From positions 248,001 to 312,000 of the forward strand of contig NZ_JACGYX010000005.1 in NCBI RefSeq assembly GCF_014119005.1: a DNA stretch of 64,000 nucleotides, written 5' to 3'. Source of the DNA: Psychrobacter sp. GP33. Lineage in GTDB: Bacteria > Pseudomonadota > Gammaproteobacteria > Pseudomonadales > Moraxellaceae. This document shows, in pieces, positions 48,755-58,831 of this stretch (within the stretch, counting starts at the first letter, position 1; each line of letters opens with the position of its first letter). The notes beneath the pieces are model-generated. The model searched no databases. It was not told where the DNA came from and worked only from the letters and a program-made list of their open reading frames with translations. Made by a program: the position numbers and the translations under genes.

Positions 48755-49549
48755 TTAACCATATTGGCGCTGGCGCAAGGTTTCATAGAGACATAAGGCA
48801 CCAGCAATCGCGACATTTAAGCTTTCTTGACCATTAGGCTGTGGTAAGGCAATTGGCGTTGCGCATTGCATCAGCTCAGCGCATACCCCTTGACCTTCAT
48901 GACCCATAATCCATGCCAACGGCGCTTCTAAATTGTGCTCATAAATCACTGTATCCGTATGGGAACTGGTCGCAAACAATGGCACTTTAACTTGTTCTAA
49001 AATGTCAGCACTACTTAACCCTTCATAAATATTTAAGGCAAATTGTGCGCCCATACCGGCACGCAAAGTCTTAGGCGACCAAGCTTGCGCTGTACCAGTG
49101 GTACATAGAATATTATTAATACCTATCGCTGCTGCCGTGCGCAATAGCGTGCCAACATTACCGCTGTCTTGAACGTCATTTAAAATCAGACAGTCGTCAT
49201 TAATGGGTGGCAATGTGGGCGCTGGGGTAGTGACAATTGCCATAATATCAATACCGGTGCCCAGACTGCGAATACTGGCATATAACGCATCTGACAAGGT
49301 CAAGATAGGCGTATAGGTCGGCAGGCGCGTTAACACCTGTCGTACCTCGGCATGGGTGTGCGCTGATTCAGCAAGTAAAATCTGCACAAACGGATAATCA
49401 CTACGCAAGGCGGCATCAATTAAATGGACGCCTTCTAAGATGGTCTGTCCCCATTTTTTACGTTGGCGCGCTTGGGTCAGCAAAGCTTTTGCTAGCTTTA
49501 CTGTTTGGTTTTTATCTGAGGTAATCAGCTCATTAACATAGGGTGTCAT
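48755..49549 (-). CDS. SpoU/TrmH-family RNA 2'-O-methyltransferase
   Basis: A SPOUT-fold enzyme that would methylate a ribose of rRNA or tRNA with S-adenosylmethionine. The 264-aa protein has a substrate-binding N-terminal domain (about 1-105) and the SpoU motifs LNDVQDSGNVGTLLRTAAA, WIMGHEGQGV and IALPQPNGQESLNVAIAGAL. The two-domain layout resembles TsnR/YsgA or RlmB-like members, and the target base is not deducible. It lies 54 bp from fbp on the same strand. Confidence 0.88.
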   Translation of the reverse strand: MTPYVNELITSDKNQTVKLAKALLTQARQRKKWGQTILEGVHLIDAALRSDYPFVQILLAESAHTHAEVRQVLTRLPTYTPILTLSDALYASIRSLGTGIDIMAIVTTPAPTLPPINDDCLILNDVQDSGNVGTLLRTAAAIGINNILCTTGTAQAWSPKTLRAGMGAQFALNIYEGLSSADILEQVKVPLFATSSHTDTVIYEHNLEAPLAWIMGHEGQGVCAELMQCATPIALPQPNGQESLNVAIAGALCLYETLRQRQYG

Positions 49550-49602
49550 AACAGACCAATTAAAAGTAAATGAAATTGAAGGCAGTTTAAATAAGACTAA
49601 TG

Positions 49603-50586
49603 TTAAGCATTGGCATGTTGGACGTGTAAGTTTTTCACATACTCGACTTCATTTTTACTGCCCAGTACAACAGGAACACGCTGATGAATATCAGTCGGTT
49701 CAATATCCAGGATACGGTTCACAGCATCGGTGGCGCTGCCGCCTGCACGTTCAATCAATAGGCTCATGGGATTGGCTTCATACATCAGACGCAATTTACC
49801 AGGCTTCTTGATATCTTTGGTATCAAACGGATACGTAAACAGACCGCCGCGACATAAGATACGGTGCACATCGCCTACCATAGCCGCTACCCAGCGCGTA
49901 TTAAAATCACGACCGCGAACACCAGTATGACCATCAATGAGTTCATCAATATATTGCTGCATGGGTGCGCGCCAATAGCGGTAGTTCGAGCCATTAATCG
50001 CATATTCACTGGTATCAGCATCGATTTGTACGGCTTCTTCAATCAGCACATAATCGCCACTATCAGGGTCTAAACTAAACATAACGACAGTATCGGCAAC
50101 GGTCAATGCCAGCATGGTAGAGGTGCCATATAATAAATAGCCAGCTGCTAGCTGCTGATTGCCGGCTTGTAAAAAGTCGCTATCTGTACTCACTTGACCT
50201 TGACGCTGATAGGGCAGAATAGAAAAAATCGTTCCTACCGCCATATTGATATCAATATTCGATGAGCCATCTAGTGGATCAAATAATACCAGCAAACTAC
50301 CGTCAGCGTTGGCAGGCGTGGCATGGTCTAATTCTTCTGAGGCAACCCCAGCGCAATGTGCATTCTGCGCCAAAGCATCAAGTAATAAATCATTAGCAAG
50401 CACATCAAGCTTTTTTTGGTCTTCGCCTTGCACGTTTTGATTGCCTGCTTCCCCTAAAATATCTGCCAATGCGCCTTTTCTTAACAATTGCGAGATGGTC
50501 TTACCCACATCAGTAATGGTTGTGATGACATCACTTAGGGCAGGGTCAATCGTCGGGGTGTTTAAATAATGGGCTAAGGTGGTCAT
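49603..50586 (-). CDS. fbp: Fructose-1,6-bisphosphatase class 1
   Basis: Fbp is the key gluconeogenic step, hydrolysing fructose-1,6-bisphosphate. The 327-aa protein has the metal-binding motif [25 protein letters not shown] and the sugar-phosphate-site region [20 protein letters not shown]. The ATG at 50586 has an AGGA site and matches family length; the open frame ten codons upstream does not. It diverges from pyrB. Confidence 0.96.
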   Translation of the reverse strand: MTTLAHYLNTPTIDPALSDVITTITDVGKTISQLLRKGALADILGEAGNQNVQGEDQKKLDVLANDLLLDALAQNAHCAGVASEELDHATPANADGSLLVLFDPLDGSSNIDINMAVGTIFSILPYQRQGQVSTDSDFLQAGNQQLAAGYLLYGTSTMLALTVADTVVMFSLDPDSGDYVLIEEAVQIDADTSEYAINGSNYRYWRAPMQQYIDELIDGHTGVRGRDFNTRWVAAMVGDVHRILCRGGLFTYPFDTKDIKKPGKLRLMYEANPMSLLIERAGGSATDAVNRILDIEPTDIHQRVPVVLGSKNEVEYVKNLHVQHANA

Positions 50587-50974
50587 AACAGTTCCTAATA
50601 AATTAGATGCTAACAATGGGGTGATAAGTCACAATTAAATCGTTATATTAAAGACTAAAGCAAATCAAAATAAAAAATCAAATCAGGCACTATTGGGGTA
50701 AATACACAAATAGCCTGCGCAGTATCTTTGTCCTGACTCTAAAATCAGCTACACTATCTCTATTATTTTCGCATTTGCTAAGGCTTGCCACGCTTGATAA
50801 AGGATATCGTCCAATTTCACTTAGCATGATAGCAATGGTAACAATTTTTCCTTTGCGGTGAAGTGTAGCAAATAAGTGCTGAAATGTCCTCGTATCTATC
50901 ACGATGATTAGGGTCAAATCTAGATAAATAGTACTGACAAAAGCCATCTCCACCAACGATAAAGACTGATTATT
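50587..50974. other. Divergent intergenic region fbp / pyrB
   Basis: A 388-bp region with a candidate pyrB promoter (50728-50755), which implies a leader of about 210 nt. I saw no clear attenuator. The fbp promoter was not resolved. Confidence 0.4.
50728..50755 (+). promoter_or_regulatory. Candidate pyrB promoter
   Basis: TTGTCC (50728-50733), a 16-bp spacer and TACACT (50750-50755). Confidence 0.4.
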
Positions 50975-52018
50975 ATGACAAATTCTGAAAAAAATACGCC
51001 ACAATCCAATCATGAGCTTATTCATCAAAAATTAAATACGTCATTAAGTCTACCTCAGTTGAATGAGGATGGCAGCATTCGCCATTTTTTAGGGGTAGAA
51101 GGGCTCAATAAAGCCCAGCTGCAAGCCATTATTGCCAAGGCCGAAACATTTTTTGATGAAAATGGTCAATTGATTAACAGTCCAGAACTTGAAGGCTGTA
51201 CGGTCATGAACTTATTTTTTGAACCATCAACTCGTACGCGTACGACCTTTGAGGTCGCAGAAAAACGATTGGGTGCTAACGTGCTTAACATTGACATTGA
51301 GCGCTCTAGTGCCAAAAAAGGTGAAAGCCTACGCGATACACTGTGGAATCTGCAGGCGATGACCGCAGATATTTTTGTTGTGCGTCATTCGGCGTCTGGC
51401 GCGGCACATTTTATGGCCACTGAAGTCACCCCTGATATCGCCATTATCAATGGTGGTGACGGCTGGCACGCCCATCCGACCCAAGGCATGCTCGATATGC
51501 TGACCATTCACCGAGAGGCACCGCGCCCGTTTGAAGAATTATCCGTTGCCATCGTTGGTGATATTAAGCATTCGCGTGTGGCACGTTCAGACATCAGTGC
51601 GCTGCAAACGCTTGGGGTAAAAGACATCCGTGTTTGCGCGCCACGTACGTTATTGCCCAAAGGTATTGAACGCTTTGGGGTGAAAGTATACGAAAGTATG
51701 GATAGTTGCGTTACCGATTGCGATGTCATCATGGGGCTAAGAATACAAAATGAGCGTATCGGCTCACCATTATTAGCGTCATCAAATGAATATTATAAGC
51801 ATTACGGTATCACGCCTGAGCGCGTGGCACTCGCTAAGCCTGATGCCATTGTAATGCATCCAGGACCCATGAACCGTGGTGTTGAAATCGCCTCTAGCGT
51901 GGCTGATGGGGCGCAGTCGGTTATTTTAACGCAGGTTAATAACGGTATTGCCATTCGCATGGCAGTATTGTCGTTGGCTATGGAAGGACAGCGGGCGCAT
52001 CAAGCGGCTGGCATTTAA
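50975..52018 (+). CDS. pyrB: Aspartate carbamoyltransferase catalytic subunit
   Basis: PyrB makes carbamoyl-aspartate, the first committed step of pyrimidine synthesis. The 347-aa protein has the carbamoyl-phosphate motif [20 protein letters not shown] and the aspartate-site [12 protein letters not shown]. An N-terminal extension of about 30-35 residues precedes the catalytic fold, as in Pseudomonas-type enzymes that assemble with the dihydroorotase-like PyrC'. That protein is encoded 72 bp downstream. Confidence 0.96.
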   Translation: MTNSEKNTPQSNHELIHQKLNTSLSLPQLNEDGSIRHFLGVEGLNKAQLQAIIAKAETFFDENGQLINSPELEGCTVMNLFFEPSTRTRTTFEVAEKRLGANVLNIDIERSSAKKGESLRDTLWNLQAMTADIFVVRHSASGAAHFMATEVTPDIAIINGGDGWHAHPTQGMLDMLTIHREAPRPFEELSVAIVGDIKHSRVARSDISALQTLGVKDIRVCAPRTLLPKGIERFGVKVYESMDSCVTDCDVIMGLRIQNERIGSPLLASSNEYYKHYGITPERVALAKPDAIVMHPGPMNRGVEIASSVADGAQSVILTQVNNGIAIRMAVLSLAMEGQRAHQAAGI

Positions 52019-52090
52019 TAGCTGACCTAATATATCGTTACACTGATTTATTCTTATTTATTTCATTTTATTGATACGGTAATAACGCTC

Positions 52091-53302
52091 ATGTCCAATG
52101 TCACGAATTCAGATATTCATACGCACGACTTACTTCCAAAAGTATTTAAGGAATCATTATCACAAATAGCTATTGCTCGATTAGCAAAATTGACAAGCGA
52201 TCGTGAGACATGGCTACTGCCGCCATTGGTAGATTTGTGCGCGCGTCTCCGTGAGCCGGGTCAACAACAGCATGGGACGCTTGCTTCAGAAGGGCAGGCG
52301 GCACGTGCTAACGGCTTTTTGCATGTTGTTATTCCTCCTGATACCAACCCTATTTTAGAAAATGGCTCACTGTTAAAAGGTTTACGTGAGCGCGCGTTAG
52401 AAGATGGTGGCATTTATCTGCATATTTTGGGTGCTTTGACCGCAGGACTTGAAGGCGAGCGACCTTCTAATATTGCTGGTCTAAAAAAAGGCGGCTGTAT
52501 TGCCGTTTCAAATGCGCGTCAGCCCTTTGAGAATGATTTGGTGCTACTAAGGACACTTGAATACGCTGCCACATTTGGTATGAAAGTATTTTTTTACCCT
52601 GATGAGCCAAGTTTATCAAAAGATGGCGTGGCGCATGAAGGCTATATCGCCTCTTATCATGGGCTACAAGGGATTCCATGGATTGCCGAAACCGTTGCGT
52701 TATCAACGCAGTTACTCATGGTGGAAGAGACGGGCATTGCTGCGCATTTTAGCCAATTGAGCTGCAAATCCTCAGTTGAGCTGATGCGCTGGGCAAAAGG
52801 TAAAAATTTACCTGTCACTTGTGATGTCGCCATGCACCAGTTGTATTTAACCGATGACAATTTAGAAGGCTTTAACGCCCAAGCGTACGTGTTGCCGCCA
52901 TTACGTAGTAATACGGATCAGCAAGCGCTGCGTCGAGGATTAACTGATGGCACCATTGATGCAATTTGTAGTCATCATGAGCCTTTAAATGCTACCGCGA
53001 AAAAAGCCCCGTTTGCTGAAAGTACCCCGGGTATCTCTAACCTTGATACCTTTATGGCGCTGGCGTGTCAGCTTGTACGTGATGAAGTGCTGACTTTAGA
53101 ACAATTGGTGGATAAAATTTGTCTAAATCCGGCAGAAATTGCTGGTATTGAGGCAGACTATGCGCGCATTGGCGGTGCGGTATTGGTTGATCCCAATATA
53201 GATTGGCAAGTTACAGCGGATACCATGTTATCTAATGGTAAAAATACACCATTTTTCAATCGGCATTTGCAAGGTCGCGTTGTGGAGACTTTCTTTGACT
53301 AA
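52091..53302 (+). CDS. pyrC': Catalytically inactive dihydroorotase-like PyrC'
   Basis: A 403-aa dihydroorotase-fold protein adjacent to pyrB. In Pseudomonas the equivalent protein has no dihydroorotase activity and instead is needed to assemble and regulate aspartate carbamoyltransferase. The key metal ligands are lost here: the usual HxH before LREPG reads C50-A51-R52, and the canonical DHAPH region reads SHHEP (294-298). The fold motifs LREPG and NIAGLKKGGCIAVSN remain. A structural role is therefore likely, and an active PyrC should be encoded elsewhere in the genome. Confidence 0.88.
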   Translation: MSNVTNSDIHTHDLLPKVFKESLSQIAIARLAKLTSDRETWLLPPLVDLCARLREPGQQQHGTLASEGQAARANGFLHVVIPPDTNPILENGSLLKGLRERALEDGGIYLHILGALTAGLEGERPSNIAGLKKGGCIAVSNARQPFENDLVLLRTLEYAATFGMKVFFYPDEPSLSKDGVAHEGYIASYHGLQGIPWIAETVALSTQLLMVEETGIAAHFSQLSCKSSVELMRWAKGKNLPVTCDVAMHQLYLTDDNLEGFNAQAYVLPPLRSNTDQQALRRGLTDGTIDAICSHHEPLNATAKKAPFAESTPGISNLDTFMALACQLVRDEVLTLEQLVDKICLNPAEIAGIEADYARIGGAVLVDPNIDWQVTADTMLSNGKNTPFFNRHLQGRVVETFFD

Positions 53303-53798
53303 GTTGTCTCGTCAAGAGGATCGTGTACTCCAGACCACCAGTGAATCTAGCGAATCGATTAAAGCGGTCGCCATTTATGAGGTAGTTAAAGGTATCGGCG
53401 CGTTGTTAGGTGCCGTGGCTTTATGGCTGTGGCATAAAGATATGCAGCACTGGCTATCAACGGCAACTAACTCTTGGCAATACTATTTTGGTCAGCTACT
53501 GGCACCACAAGTTGAAAGTGCTGTAGACATTGCGCAACAAGCCAGTAAGAACTGGACGTTATTTTTATTACTAATCTGTGCGTATGCCAGTTTGCGCTTT
53601 ATCGAAGCTTATGGTCTGTGGCAAGATAAAACGTGGGCATATTGGTTTGGCGTTATCGGTTACGGAATATTTATTCCCATTGAGCTGTATTATCTTATAA
53701 TTAGCCCGTTTGACTGGTTTAAAGTGGGGATTTTAGTGCTCAATATTATTATCGTCATCGTGGTGTATCGCAATATGAGACGTAAAGGATTGTTATAA
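53295..53798 (+). CDS. DUF2127 family membrane protein
   Basis: A 167-aa membrane protein with about four segments and the DUF2127 features IKAVAIYEVVKGIGALLGAV, SLRFIEAYGLWQDKTWAYW and FIPIELYYLI. The function is unknown. I place the start at TTG 53295, which has GGAG 7 nt upstream and overlaps the pyrC' end by 8 bp, so translational coupling is likely. Longer frames would overlap pyrC' by over 60 bp. Confidence 0.78.
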   Translation: MTKLSRQEDRVLQTTSESSESIKAVAIYEVVKGIGALLGAVALWLWHKDMQHWLSTATNSWQYYFGQLLAPQVESAVDIAQQASKNWTLFLLLICAYASLRFIEAYGLWQDKTWAYWFGVIGYGIFIPIELYYLIISPFDWFKVGILVLNIIIVIVVYRNMRRKGLL

Positions 53799-53846
53799 AA
53801 TAAATATTTACTTGATGAATATTGCTTCATAAATAATATTAGTAAT

Positions 53847-53889
53847 AAAAATCCAGGCTTAAGAGGTGTATCTTAAGCCTGGATTTTTT
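53847..53889. terminator. Terminator between DUF2127 gene and antiporter gene
   Basis: An 18-bp perfect stem (53847-53864 with 53871-53888) with A and T flanks, probably acting on both converging genes. Confidence 0.9.
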
Positions 53890-53921
53890 ATGGTTGAATA
53901 ATACGTTTTCTTAAATATTTG

Positions 53922-55187
53922 CTAATTTTCAATAGTACGAATACTCTTTGCAACCTTACCAATGCTTAAGCCTTGTACTAAAATAGAGAACACAACCACT
54001 GCATAAGTAAGCGCCAATAGAATATCGCGCTCAGCACCTGACGGCAGCTGTAATACCAAAGCTACTGAGATGCCGCCGCGCAACCCGCCCCAGGTGAGCA
54101 CTTTCCATGCGCCTTCTGGTAGCTTGAGTTGCTCGCTAAAAGTTTTTGTGGTCATGCCTACCACAATAAGACGCGCGAGTAACGCCAGCACAATGGTCAA
54201 TCCTGCTGCCATAAATAGATTACCAGAATAGGCAATCATCACTACCTCTAACCCGATAAGCACAAATAAAATGGCATTTAAAATCTCATCAATCAATTCC
54301 CAAAATAGGTCAATATAGTGGCGCGTTTTATCACTCATTGCCAGCTCGCGCCCGCGATTGCCCACCATCAGCCCCATCGTTACCATAGCTAGTGGTCCTG
54401 ATAGATGCCAGTGGCTAGCAAGCGCGTAGCCACCGATGACCCCTGCTAAGGTCAAAAGCACCTCTTCTTGATAGCTATCAATACTTTTGAGCAAGTAGTA
54501 TAAAATTGCCCCTAATACCAAACCAAAGATAATACCGCCGCCTGCTTCAACTGCAAGCGTATGTGCTACATAATTAACCGTTGGAATATCACCGCTCGAT
54601 AAAATGCCCAGCAGCAATACAAAAATGACTACGCCAATGCCATCGTTGAACAACGACTCGCCAGCAATAACAGTTTCGATGCTTTTAGGCGCGCCAGCAG
54701 AAGACAGAATGCCCATAACCGCAATGGGATCAGTCGGCGAGATAAGCGCGCCAAACAATAAGCACCAAATAAAAGGCAGCCCAAAGTCAAATAGTGGCAA
54801 CATAAAATACAGCCCTAGCGCAATCAGTACCGCGGATATTACCGTTCCCAAACAAGCAAGAATACCAATAGGAAGTTTATAACGCTTTAAATCACTAAGA
54901 TTAACGTGCAGTGCCCCAGCAAACAGCAGCATAGAGAGCATGCCGTCAAGCAACACTTCTGTAAAATCAAGCTGATTTAACAGACTAATCTCATAATCAA
55001 TCAGTTGGTCAAATCCCAGAAAGCCTAAGAATATAGCACCGATAGACAATAAGATAGAGATGACCATCACGCCAATAGTGGTTGGTAAACCAATAAAGCG
55101 ATGATTAACATAGGTTAACAGCGCGGTAATGGATAAAAAGATAGCACTGATGTCAAAGACGGTTAGAACAGCAGTTGTAGATGCCAT
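53922..55187 (-). CDS. CPA1-family cation:proton antiporter
   Basis: An inner-membrane Na+(K+)/H+ antiporter of about 12 membrane segments and 421 aa. Characteristic stretches are ALISPTDPIAVMGIL, GESLFNDGIGVVIFVLLLG (the acidic ion-site helix) and TWGGLRGGISVALVLQLP. It lacks the long cytoplasmic tail of NhaP-like members with regulatory domains. The substrate ion cannot be assigned from sequence. It lies 150 bp downstream of the DUF2254 gene on the same strand. Confidence 0.88.
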   Translation of the reverse strand: MASTTAVLTVFDISAIFLSITALLTYVNHRFIGLPTTIGVMVISILLSIGAIFLGFLGFDQLIDYEISLLNQLDFTEVLLDGMLSMLLFAGALHVNLSDLKRYKLPIGILACLGTVISAVLIALGLYFMLPLFDFGLPFIWCLLFGALISPTDPIAVMGILSSAGAPKSIETVIAGESLFNDGIGVVIFVLLLGILSSGDIPTVNYVAHTLAVEAGGGIIFGLVLGAILYYLLKSIDSYQEEVLLTLAGVIGGYALASHWHLSGPLAMVTMGLMVGNRGRELAMSDKTRHYIDLFWELIDEILNAILFVLIGLEVVMIAYSGNLFMAAGLTIVLALLARLIVVGMTTKTFSEQLKLPEGAWKVLTWGGLRGGISVALVLQLPSGAERDILLALTYAVVVFSILVQGLSIGKVAKSIRTIEN

Positions 55188-55336
55188 AAAAGAGACTCGG
55201 ATTGCGTTAAAAACTGCTTTAATAAAAAAGGATTTAAGCGTATCACCTGAATTCTAATCGTACCTTTCAGATATGGTATTGACCGTTTTGTTTTGTTATT
55301 GCTGTACATCCTGAGAAATAATTACTATAACTTAGT

Positions 55337-56956
55337 TTAGCTTGATTGTGACTGTAAGGCTTGATGAATAGAAGCAGAGAATTCACTTACATATTCAAAG
55401 TACTGATGGTGGTCTTTATTACTTTGTATAAATTGCCACGCTTGCTTGCACATAGCTTGTAAATCATTCACCAATTCAGCGTAGCTCAAATTTTCAATAC
55501 CGGCGCGCTCAATTAAAATAAGCTCATGAAGTAAGATTTGATAATGAGCGTCATTCACACAGGCAAAGCTCAAATCTGTCATTGCCTGACATAGAGCTTT
55601 TAACACCATTAAATCTGCGGTGGCGTACCGACGTATCTCACCAAGAGACACATCCATAAATTCTGATATTTGCGGCATTTTGGTGATAACGGACAATATC
55701 GCTAGATACTTTGGAGATAAGGAGTTTGTACTATTAACTACATTATCATCAGGGTGCGAGGTATAAAAATGATATGGGCTAGGTGGTTGGTGGCGCATCA
55801 TTACACTCAAACATGTGGTTAGAGATTGAACGCAGTTAACTGCAGTTTTAGGATCATTAATTCCCGGTGATAAAGCGCGTACCGCTACCTCTGTCATTTG
55901 TCCTAAACTGTATTCGATATCATTAGAATAAATAGGACGGGATTCAAAATGAATAGAGCCGTCAAGGCGTTGCCAAAATATGCTATCAGGCGCTCGTGAC
56001 TTTACTGCTAAATGCGGTGTTTTGGTTTTTTGCATATGGCTTTCGTGGTTGTCTGGTCGCTGATAAAAATGCCCGATAACATTATTTTCAGTGACAAAAG
56101 TACCTAGAGGAGCGTGAAGCTGCAACACACCGCCATAGTCATTAGCTAAAATAATGAGTGACTCAATATAAATATGCTGCAAATAGCCGGAGCTTGGCGC
56201 ATAAATAACCGTGGCTTGCCAGTTATGAAAGTTTTGGACATCAGGGTGGGTAACATCCTGATAGTGTTGAAGGTTGCAATGATCTTTATACCAATACTGA
56301 ATATTTTTATGCGCATCATTACTCGCACCTTGAATGACGTGTGATGCCTGAATCGCATGCACCATATGCTGCACAAAATAGACCAATAATAGCGCACAGA
56401 TAATCGCCATAATAATGGCAAAGGTCACTGCCAGCTGCGGTACTCCAAAAAGCACATCGCGTTTATGAATCGCCTTTAATACCAACAGACTATAACTAAA
56501 CGTACCGATAAAAGCGCCGAGCACAAACTGATTGGGTGTATCGGTTAAAAAATTGCGTAGTAAACGCGGACCAAATTGCGATGATGCCATCGATAGCACC
56601 GCAATTGTGATTGAAAAGGTGGTTCCTGCTACGCCCAATACCGCACCAGCAATGGCAGTCATAATCGCGCGTGCCGCGTTATCATCTCCAGTAAAGGCAA
56701 AAGTCACCTCGTTGATGGTCTCGCGGTCAAACTGTTGATCGATTAACACAAAAATTGGAGCAAGTAATATCCCAATAAGTACACAAGCGGTCGGGATAAA
56801 CCAATACGAGCTCATCAATTGTTGCCAGATATTGGTTAAACGCTCCGGCAAGCTGGTGAAGGTTTGCGTTGACCATAAGCGTAATAGTTTCTTGAGACGA
56901 CTGTTATGCTTGTGTACAAGGCTTTTAAGTGGACGAGACTTCTTATTATGGTTCAC
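55337..56956 (-). CDS. DUF2254 membrane protein
   Basis: Unknown function. The 539-aa protein has four N-terminal membrane segments with the DUF2254 stretch GVAGTTFSITIAVLSMASSQ and GPRLLRNFLTDTPNQFVLG, followed by a large soluble domain (about 220-539) with ALSPGINDPKTA. I use the GTG at 56956 (GAG 6 nt upstream); a TTG at 56998 is open but has no ribosome site. It belongs to a run of three minus-strand membrane proteins. Confidence 0.8.
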   Translation of the reverse strand: MNHNKKSRPLKSLVHKHNSRLKKLLRLWSTQTFTSLPERLTNIWQQLMSSYWFIPTACVLIGILLAPIFVLIDQQFDRETINEVTFAFTGDDNAARAIMTAIAGAVLGVAGTTFSITIAVLSMASSQFGPRLLRNFLTDTPNQFVLGAFIGTFSYSLLVLKAIHKRDVLFGVPQLAVTFAIIMAIICALLLVYFVQHMVHAIQASHVIQGASNDAHKNIQYWYKDHCNLQHYQDVTHPDVQNFHNWQATVIYAPSSGYLQHIYIESLIILANDYGGVLQLHAPLGTFVTENNVIGHFYQRPDNHESHMQKTKTPHLAVKSRAPDSIFWQRLDGSIHFESRPIYSNDIEYSLGQMTEVAVRALSPGINDPKTAVNCVQSLTTCLSVMMRHQPPSPYHFYTSHPDDNVVNSTNSLSPKYLAILSVITKMPQISEFMDVSLGEIRRYATADLMVLKALCQAMTDLSFACVNDAHYQILLHELILIERAGIENLSYAELVNDLQAMCKQAWQFIQSNKDHHQYFEYVSEFSASIHQALQSQSS

Positions 56957-57044
56957 CGTGTACTCTTTAATAGACCGTTTATTGTGTTGTCGCCACAATA
57001 TTAATAATATTAACTGACGCTAGTTAATTCACCCTATTTAAAAC

Positions 57045-58589
57045 CTATTCCTTATATGTCAATGGATTGTCTGCTTCAGTAATAATATCTCCCTTACTAT
57101 GCGCTTTATAAGCACTGGAGGTTGGTGTCGTCTTAGCTGCACTATTATCATTATCTTCTGGGATAATTGCTTCATGGCTTTGATTGTCATATACCAAGTC
57201 ACTGTGTTTATCATAGGCTTCGGCATCAAAACGATTTGCGCGCAGCTCTGACGCTTTACTTTTTGAGTGAGTGCTATTTTCATGCTTAGAGTCGCTTTTC
57301 TCACCATCTACCGGAGATTTTTGACGGGGTTCACTACGTGCAAAGATAGCGGCTAAAGGCAAATTCAGCTGCTCTTTAGCACAAGTTTCGGTATTTTCAA
57401 AGCGACCTACCAGCAAGCTAAGCCACGGTTTTTGGTTTTCGTTTTTCATCTCATCCAGCTCATCTTTGATAGGGAGAGGATAGGGTAGAGTGCGATAAAA
57501 ATCCCATAAGGTCATATTGCTCAAATCTTTTTTTAGCACATAATCGCCTTTTTCGGTCATCGCTATCAGCTTACTGTCTTCCAGATAGTTGATATAGGTA
57601 TACCATTTTGGCAACTCTTTACGCCCAAGAACATTGCGCAGCTCTTGTTCACTGACATCATTACCTTGCAAATGATTGGTATGTACCAAGTTCAGCATAT
57701 CAAGCAGGCTTAATAATGGATGACGCGGATAAACTTCTTTGGTTTCAAAGATGGTCAAGGTGTAGCTGATTTCCACCCCCAATAAAATTAAATTCCACGA
57801 CAAATAAATCCATAATAAGAAAATCGGAATCGCAGCAAATGCGCCGTAAATAGCCTCATAACTGGTAAAGTTAGTCATGACTGTACCAAACAGACTTTTC
57901 ATCAGCTCAAACATGATAGCGACGAAAACCCCAGCGATCGCTGCATTTTTTACAGGCACACGCGCTTTTGGGATAAACCAATACATGGCAATAAAGCCTG
58001 CGACAGTGACCACTATGGACACCACTTGTACCCAAAACGACCAATCAATACCGTAGCCGCCGATTTGCTGATTTAAAAAGCTTAGGCTTTGTACCGTACT
58101 TGATACGATAAAAGCCGTGCCCAATACCAGCGGTCCCAAGGTTACAATTGCCCAATAACGCAACATGGTTTTGAGTCCGCCTGAGCGATCTTCAACGCGC
58201 CAGATTTGGTTAAAAGCGCGCTCAATAGTTGTCAATGTCATAATGGCGGTGACAAATAACACCATCGCCCCAATCGCGGTTAGATTGGTTGATTTTTCAG
58301 CGAAGCTATTAATGTATTTGCTAACTTGTAAACTTGATTGGGGTAATAAATTGCTATAAATCACTTCGTAAATTTGTGCCCGAACCGTGGCTAATGCTGG
58401 AACTGAAGACAAAATCATCAGTAACACGGTCAGTATCGGTACAATAGACAGCATGGTGGTATAAGTAAGCGATGCCGCCTTTTGTTGGCAGTTATCCTCT
58501 AAAAAATGTCGGGTTAAAAACCGTAAAAACTGAAACCAATGATTCTGTAAAAACGGGAATTTTTTTATTAATTTTTCCATATCAACCAT
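57045..58589 (-). CDS. YihY/BrkB-family inner-membrane protein with long tail
   Basis: The 514-aa protein has a YihY domain (about 20-290, six membrane segments, with AASLTYTTMLSIVPIL, ERAFNQIWRVE and FLLWIYLSWNLILLGVEIS), then a soluble winged-helix-like part (about 295-400) and a Lys/Ser/Asp-rich, probably disordered tail (about 415-514). YihY proteins were once called ribonuclease BN; that activity is not expected here. The tail is an addition relative to simple YihY proteins. Two ATGs (58589 and 58580) are possible. Confidence 0.85.
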   Translation of the reverse strand: MVDMEKLIKKFPFLQNHWFQFLRFLTRHFLEDNCQQKAASLTYTTMLSIVPILTVLLMILSSVPALATVRAQIYEVIYSNLLPQSSLQVSKYINSFAEKSTNLTAIGAMVLFVTAIMTLTTIERAFNQIWRVEDRSGGLKTMLRYWAIVTLGPLVLGTAFIVSSTVQSLSFLNQQIGGYGIDWSFWVQVVSIVVTVAGFIAMYWFIPKARVPVKNAAIAGVFVAIMFELMKSLFGTVMTNFTSYEAIYGAFAAIPIFLLWIYLSWNLILLGVEISYTLTIFETKEVYPRHPLLSLLDMLNLVHTNHLQGNDVSEQELRNVLGRKELPKWYTYINYLEDSKLIAMTEKGDYVLKKDLSNMTLWDFYRTLPYPLPIKDELDEMKNENQKPWLSLLVGRFENTETCAKEQLNLPLAAIFARSEPRQKSPVDGEKSDSKHENSTHSKSKASELRANRFDAEAYDKHSDLVYDNQSHEAIIPEDNDNSAAKTTPTSSAYKAHSKGDIITEADNPLTYKE

Positions 58590-58831
58590 CTAAATAGGAC
58601 AAGAGTAAAAGACCAGAAGTAACGACAGTGTAACAAAAAAAAGCGCGCATAATCTGCCTCTTAATTGTATTGAAATGCAAAAGCGCCAATGCAGAGTAAG
58701 AAATACTAGGCTAGAAGTCCAAGGCGAGTCACAGGCTGTATTTGCATGTACGCTTGCGAGTCGGGCATAATACTCGCCTTGTTCTGCCAGATTCATCCTA
58801 CTGTTTATGATTTGAAAAGGAAGCGTTGCTC

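Noticed and set aside
50690..51028. 112-residue minus-strand frame upstream of pyrB
   Set aside because: It overlaps the pyrB N-terminus and the candidate promoter on the opposite strand, has no ribosome site and resembles no family; probably chance.
58590..58796. 68-residue minus-strand frame ending right before the YihY start codon (TAGATG)
   Set aside because: The stop/start junction is suggestive of coupling, but the composition (many Cys and Trp) is unlike its neighbours, the only purine-rich site abuts its ATG, and it occupies the space where the YihY promoter should be.
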